Shown here piece by piece: positions 62,714 to 64,000 of a stretch of DNA of 64,000 bases. Origin of the DNA: Paralithodes platypus (Eukaryota; Arthropoda; Malacostraca; Decapoda; Lithodidae); NCBI GenBank assembly GCA_032716605.1, contig CM064502.1, forward strand, positions 55,395,556 to 55,459,555, in the 5' to 3' direction. The notes under the pieces are model-generated. The model searched no databases and was not told where the DNA came from. It saw only the letters and a list, made by a program, of their open reading frames with translations. The position numbers and the translations under genes are program-made. Within the stretch, counting starts at the first letter, position 1. Each line of letters begins with the position of its first letter.

Positions 62714-63134
62714 TTAACCCTTTAACACACAGGACGCGATTTGAGCCTATTCTGGGATACTTTAACCCCTTCCGTACCGACGACATCTTTTTGCTTTATT
62801 TGAGCTACATTTAGACAATTTTGTGCAGCTGGGGAAGGATATTTGGTAGGTAAAAGGATGGATTGAGATAGTCTGTAGCCTTTTAATTGGTAACTGTCCT
62901 TCCTAAGCTGTATAAAATGGTCTAATAGTAGCCAGAATAAAGTGAAAAGGGCTTAAAACCTTTGTGACCATCAGGTGTGTTTAGAAACCTTTAGTTTAGT
63001 TACTTCAACCTCTGCAGTTGTCTTTGAGCTAGCTTTGGGCAGAAAACTAATTTTGGAGAAGTAATTATAAGATTGAGATAACTATTTCTGAATGCTAATC
63101 GGCCCCCGCGTCCACAGTATAGCGAGAGGGTTAA
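62714..63134. mobile_element. TTAA-flanked MITE, family C copy 4, with nested D
   Basis: TTAACCCTTTAACACACAGG to ATAGCGAGAGGGTTAA. Split after GGGATACT by a complete family D element at 62762-62956, then AAAACCTTTGTGACC continues. Confidence 0.88.
62762..62956. mobile_element. TTAA-flanked MITE, family D, nested
   Basis: TTAACCCCTTCCGTACCGAC to AAAGTGAAAAGGGCTTAA. It interrupts the C element exactly at its internal TTAA. Confidence 0.88.
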
Positions 63135-63139
63135 GGGCA

Positions 63140-63500
63140 GATTTTTCTAAACCCTCTTCTCCCTCATATTTAGCCACAAAGTTTGAAGCAGTCATAGGAT
63201 GAAGGAAAGATTGATTGAGTGAGAGAGAAATGACCACACCATCTCCATTTAAGACAGCACGCCGTAATCTCACTCCTAACAATTACCATACACAAATCAT
63301 GAAATAACTACAACAATAATTATTTGGTGATATACAATAATAATATACTGTAACAATGTTTTAGTTTTCATTAGGCTTGTGTATTTATAGATCATACATG
63401 TCAAATTACCCTAGATATTATTATTTACAACCAAAATAAGTATGCGATACCCGGTAGTTTACCTAGACGTGTGAATTTGTTTTTGTGTGTTCATTTTTAT
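63140..63500. other. Upstream flank, unassigned
   Basis: 63135-63175 resembles a fragment of element L (CCCTCTTCTCCCTCATATTT). The rest is AT-rich with no feature. Confidence 0.45.
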
Positions 63501-63504
63501 TTTG

Positions 63505-63672
63505 TGTTGTCCCTATTCGGGCTCTGTCTCAAGTCGGCCACCCACAGAAAAAAAAAATAAAAAAAAAATAAAAAAAAAAATATTAAAACAATAAAAAAAA
63601 AAAAAATAAAAAACAGGGAAAAAATAAAATACTGTACATGGGGAATAGGGCTGGGTAAATAGATAGATAGTA
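63505..63672. repeat. A-rich, GATA-tailed interspersed repeat
   Basis: TGTTGTCCCTATTCGGGCTC, AAGTCGGCCACCCACAGAAA, a long A/T run, GGGGAATAGGGCTGGGTAAA and three GATA. Copies or fragments are at 18838-18950, 30905-30965 (inverted), 50505-50560 (inverted) and at the very end of the window (AGGAAAAGTGGGGAT). Confidence 0.75.
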
Positions 63673-63732
63673 GTTTACATGCTGACAATTAAATGTTACT
63701 TTTGTTCTGGCATTTGTTCTTTTTTATTTCAT

Positions 63733-63845
63733 AATATTGTTCTGGTTGTTGCTGTCGGCATTTCCTAACCTGCCTGGCCAAACAGCACCCGAGTCCAAGG
63801 AGGGCCATGGCCACAATCGGGCTTTCCCACAGAGCTCTCAAGGAG
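63733..63845 (-). mobile_element. SINE-like family A, 3' fragment
   Basis: TTCCTAACCTGCCTGGCCAA and GAGTCCAAGGAGGGCCATGG; provides the uninterrupted order for the split copy at 33147-33665. Confidence 0.7.
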
Positions 63846-64000
63846 TGTAGATTATGTTGGTGGCGTAAATGATAGTGTGAAATGCAGTCTGTATTGATGT
63901 GTTTAATGGTATGGGGTGCTGTGTTACATCCCCCCCCCTCCCCCCTCCCACCCCAAAAAATAAATAAAATAAAATAAATATATATAGGAAAAGTGGGGAT
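63846..64000. other. Window end, low complexity
   Basis: Poly(C)-rich tract at 63931-63954 followed by A/T-rich sequence and the beginning of a GATA-tailed repeat. Nothing else seen. Confidence 0.5.

Overview
Eukaryotic, intron-rich and very repeat-rich DNA. I find one host gene. It lies on the minus strand, runs across nearly the whole window (start codon at 55371, last recognisable exon at 2168), and I recognise it as the arthropod orthologue of UBE2O, the large E2/E3-hybrid ubiquitin-conjugating enzyme. Twenty-two exons could be placed by reading splice sites and phases by eye. All junctions are GT-AG and the reading phase is continuous from exon 1 to exon 20. Order and content match UBE2O: SH3-like/CR1 modules, acidic and basic linkers, CR2, an acidic WETESE-type segment, a helical segment, a long polar linker, then the UBC fold. 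The exon that should carry the catalytic cysteine (between 4753 and 2890) is not in the window. The organism is probably a crustacean, plausibly a decapod. That rests on the arthropod-like protein, CCTAA/TTAGG-type repeats, a DIRS element, permuted Penelope-like elements and abundant GATA/AG/AT microsatellites. It is an inference, not a proof.

Layout from low to high coordinates. 1-2.1 kb: a nested TA-flanked DNA element and a long AT microsatellite. 2.1-4.9 kb: the last exons and the exon gap. 5-11 kb: intron 19, exon 19 (7496-7659) and intron 18, with a LINE 3' end, TTAA-flanked elements, a Tigger-like MITE and a second LINE. 11.1-11.5 kb: exon 18. 11.5-17.6 kb: intron 17, containing a degraded Penelope-like element whose GIY-YIG domain precedes the reverse transcriptase (Naiad-type permutation). 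17.6-32 kb: exons 17 to 8, LINE debris, a 300-bp GA array and a 27-unit, 34-bp minisatellite touching an acceptor. 32-44 kb: exons 7 to 4, a second permuted Penelope-like copy broken by two SINEs, and many MITEs. 44-55 kb: introns 1-3 with exons 3 and 2, a 358-bp foldback carrying TGACGTCA palindromes, LINE fragments and a CCTAA-bearing tandem repeat. 55.2-55.4 kb: exon 1. 55.4-64 kb: upstream flank with a broken DIRS retrotransposon on the plus strand, tRNA-derived SINEs and more MITEs.

The accessory biology is transposons inside transposons. At least six short families share TTAACCC- or TTAAGGG-type ends, and in one case a nested copy shows a TTAA target duplication against an empty-site copy elsewhere in the window. 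A (CAA)n-tailed SINE-like family shows 8-12 bp target duplications in three places. Several elements sit within about 30 nt of splice sites of the UBE2O gene. No prokaryotic features, CRISPR arrays or operons are present.
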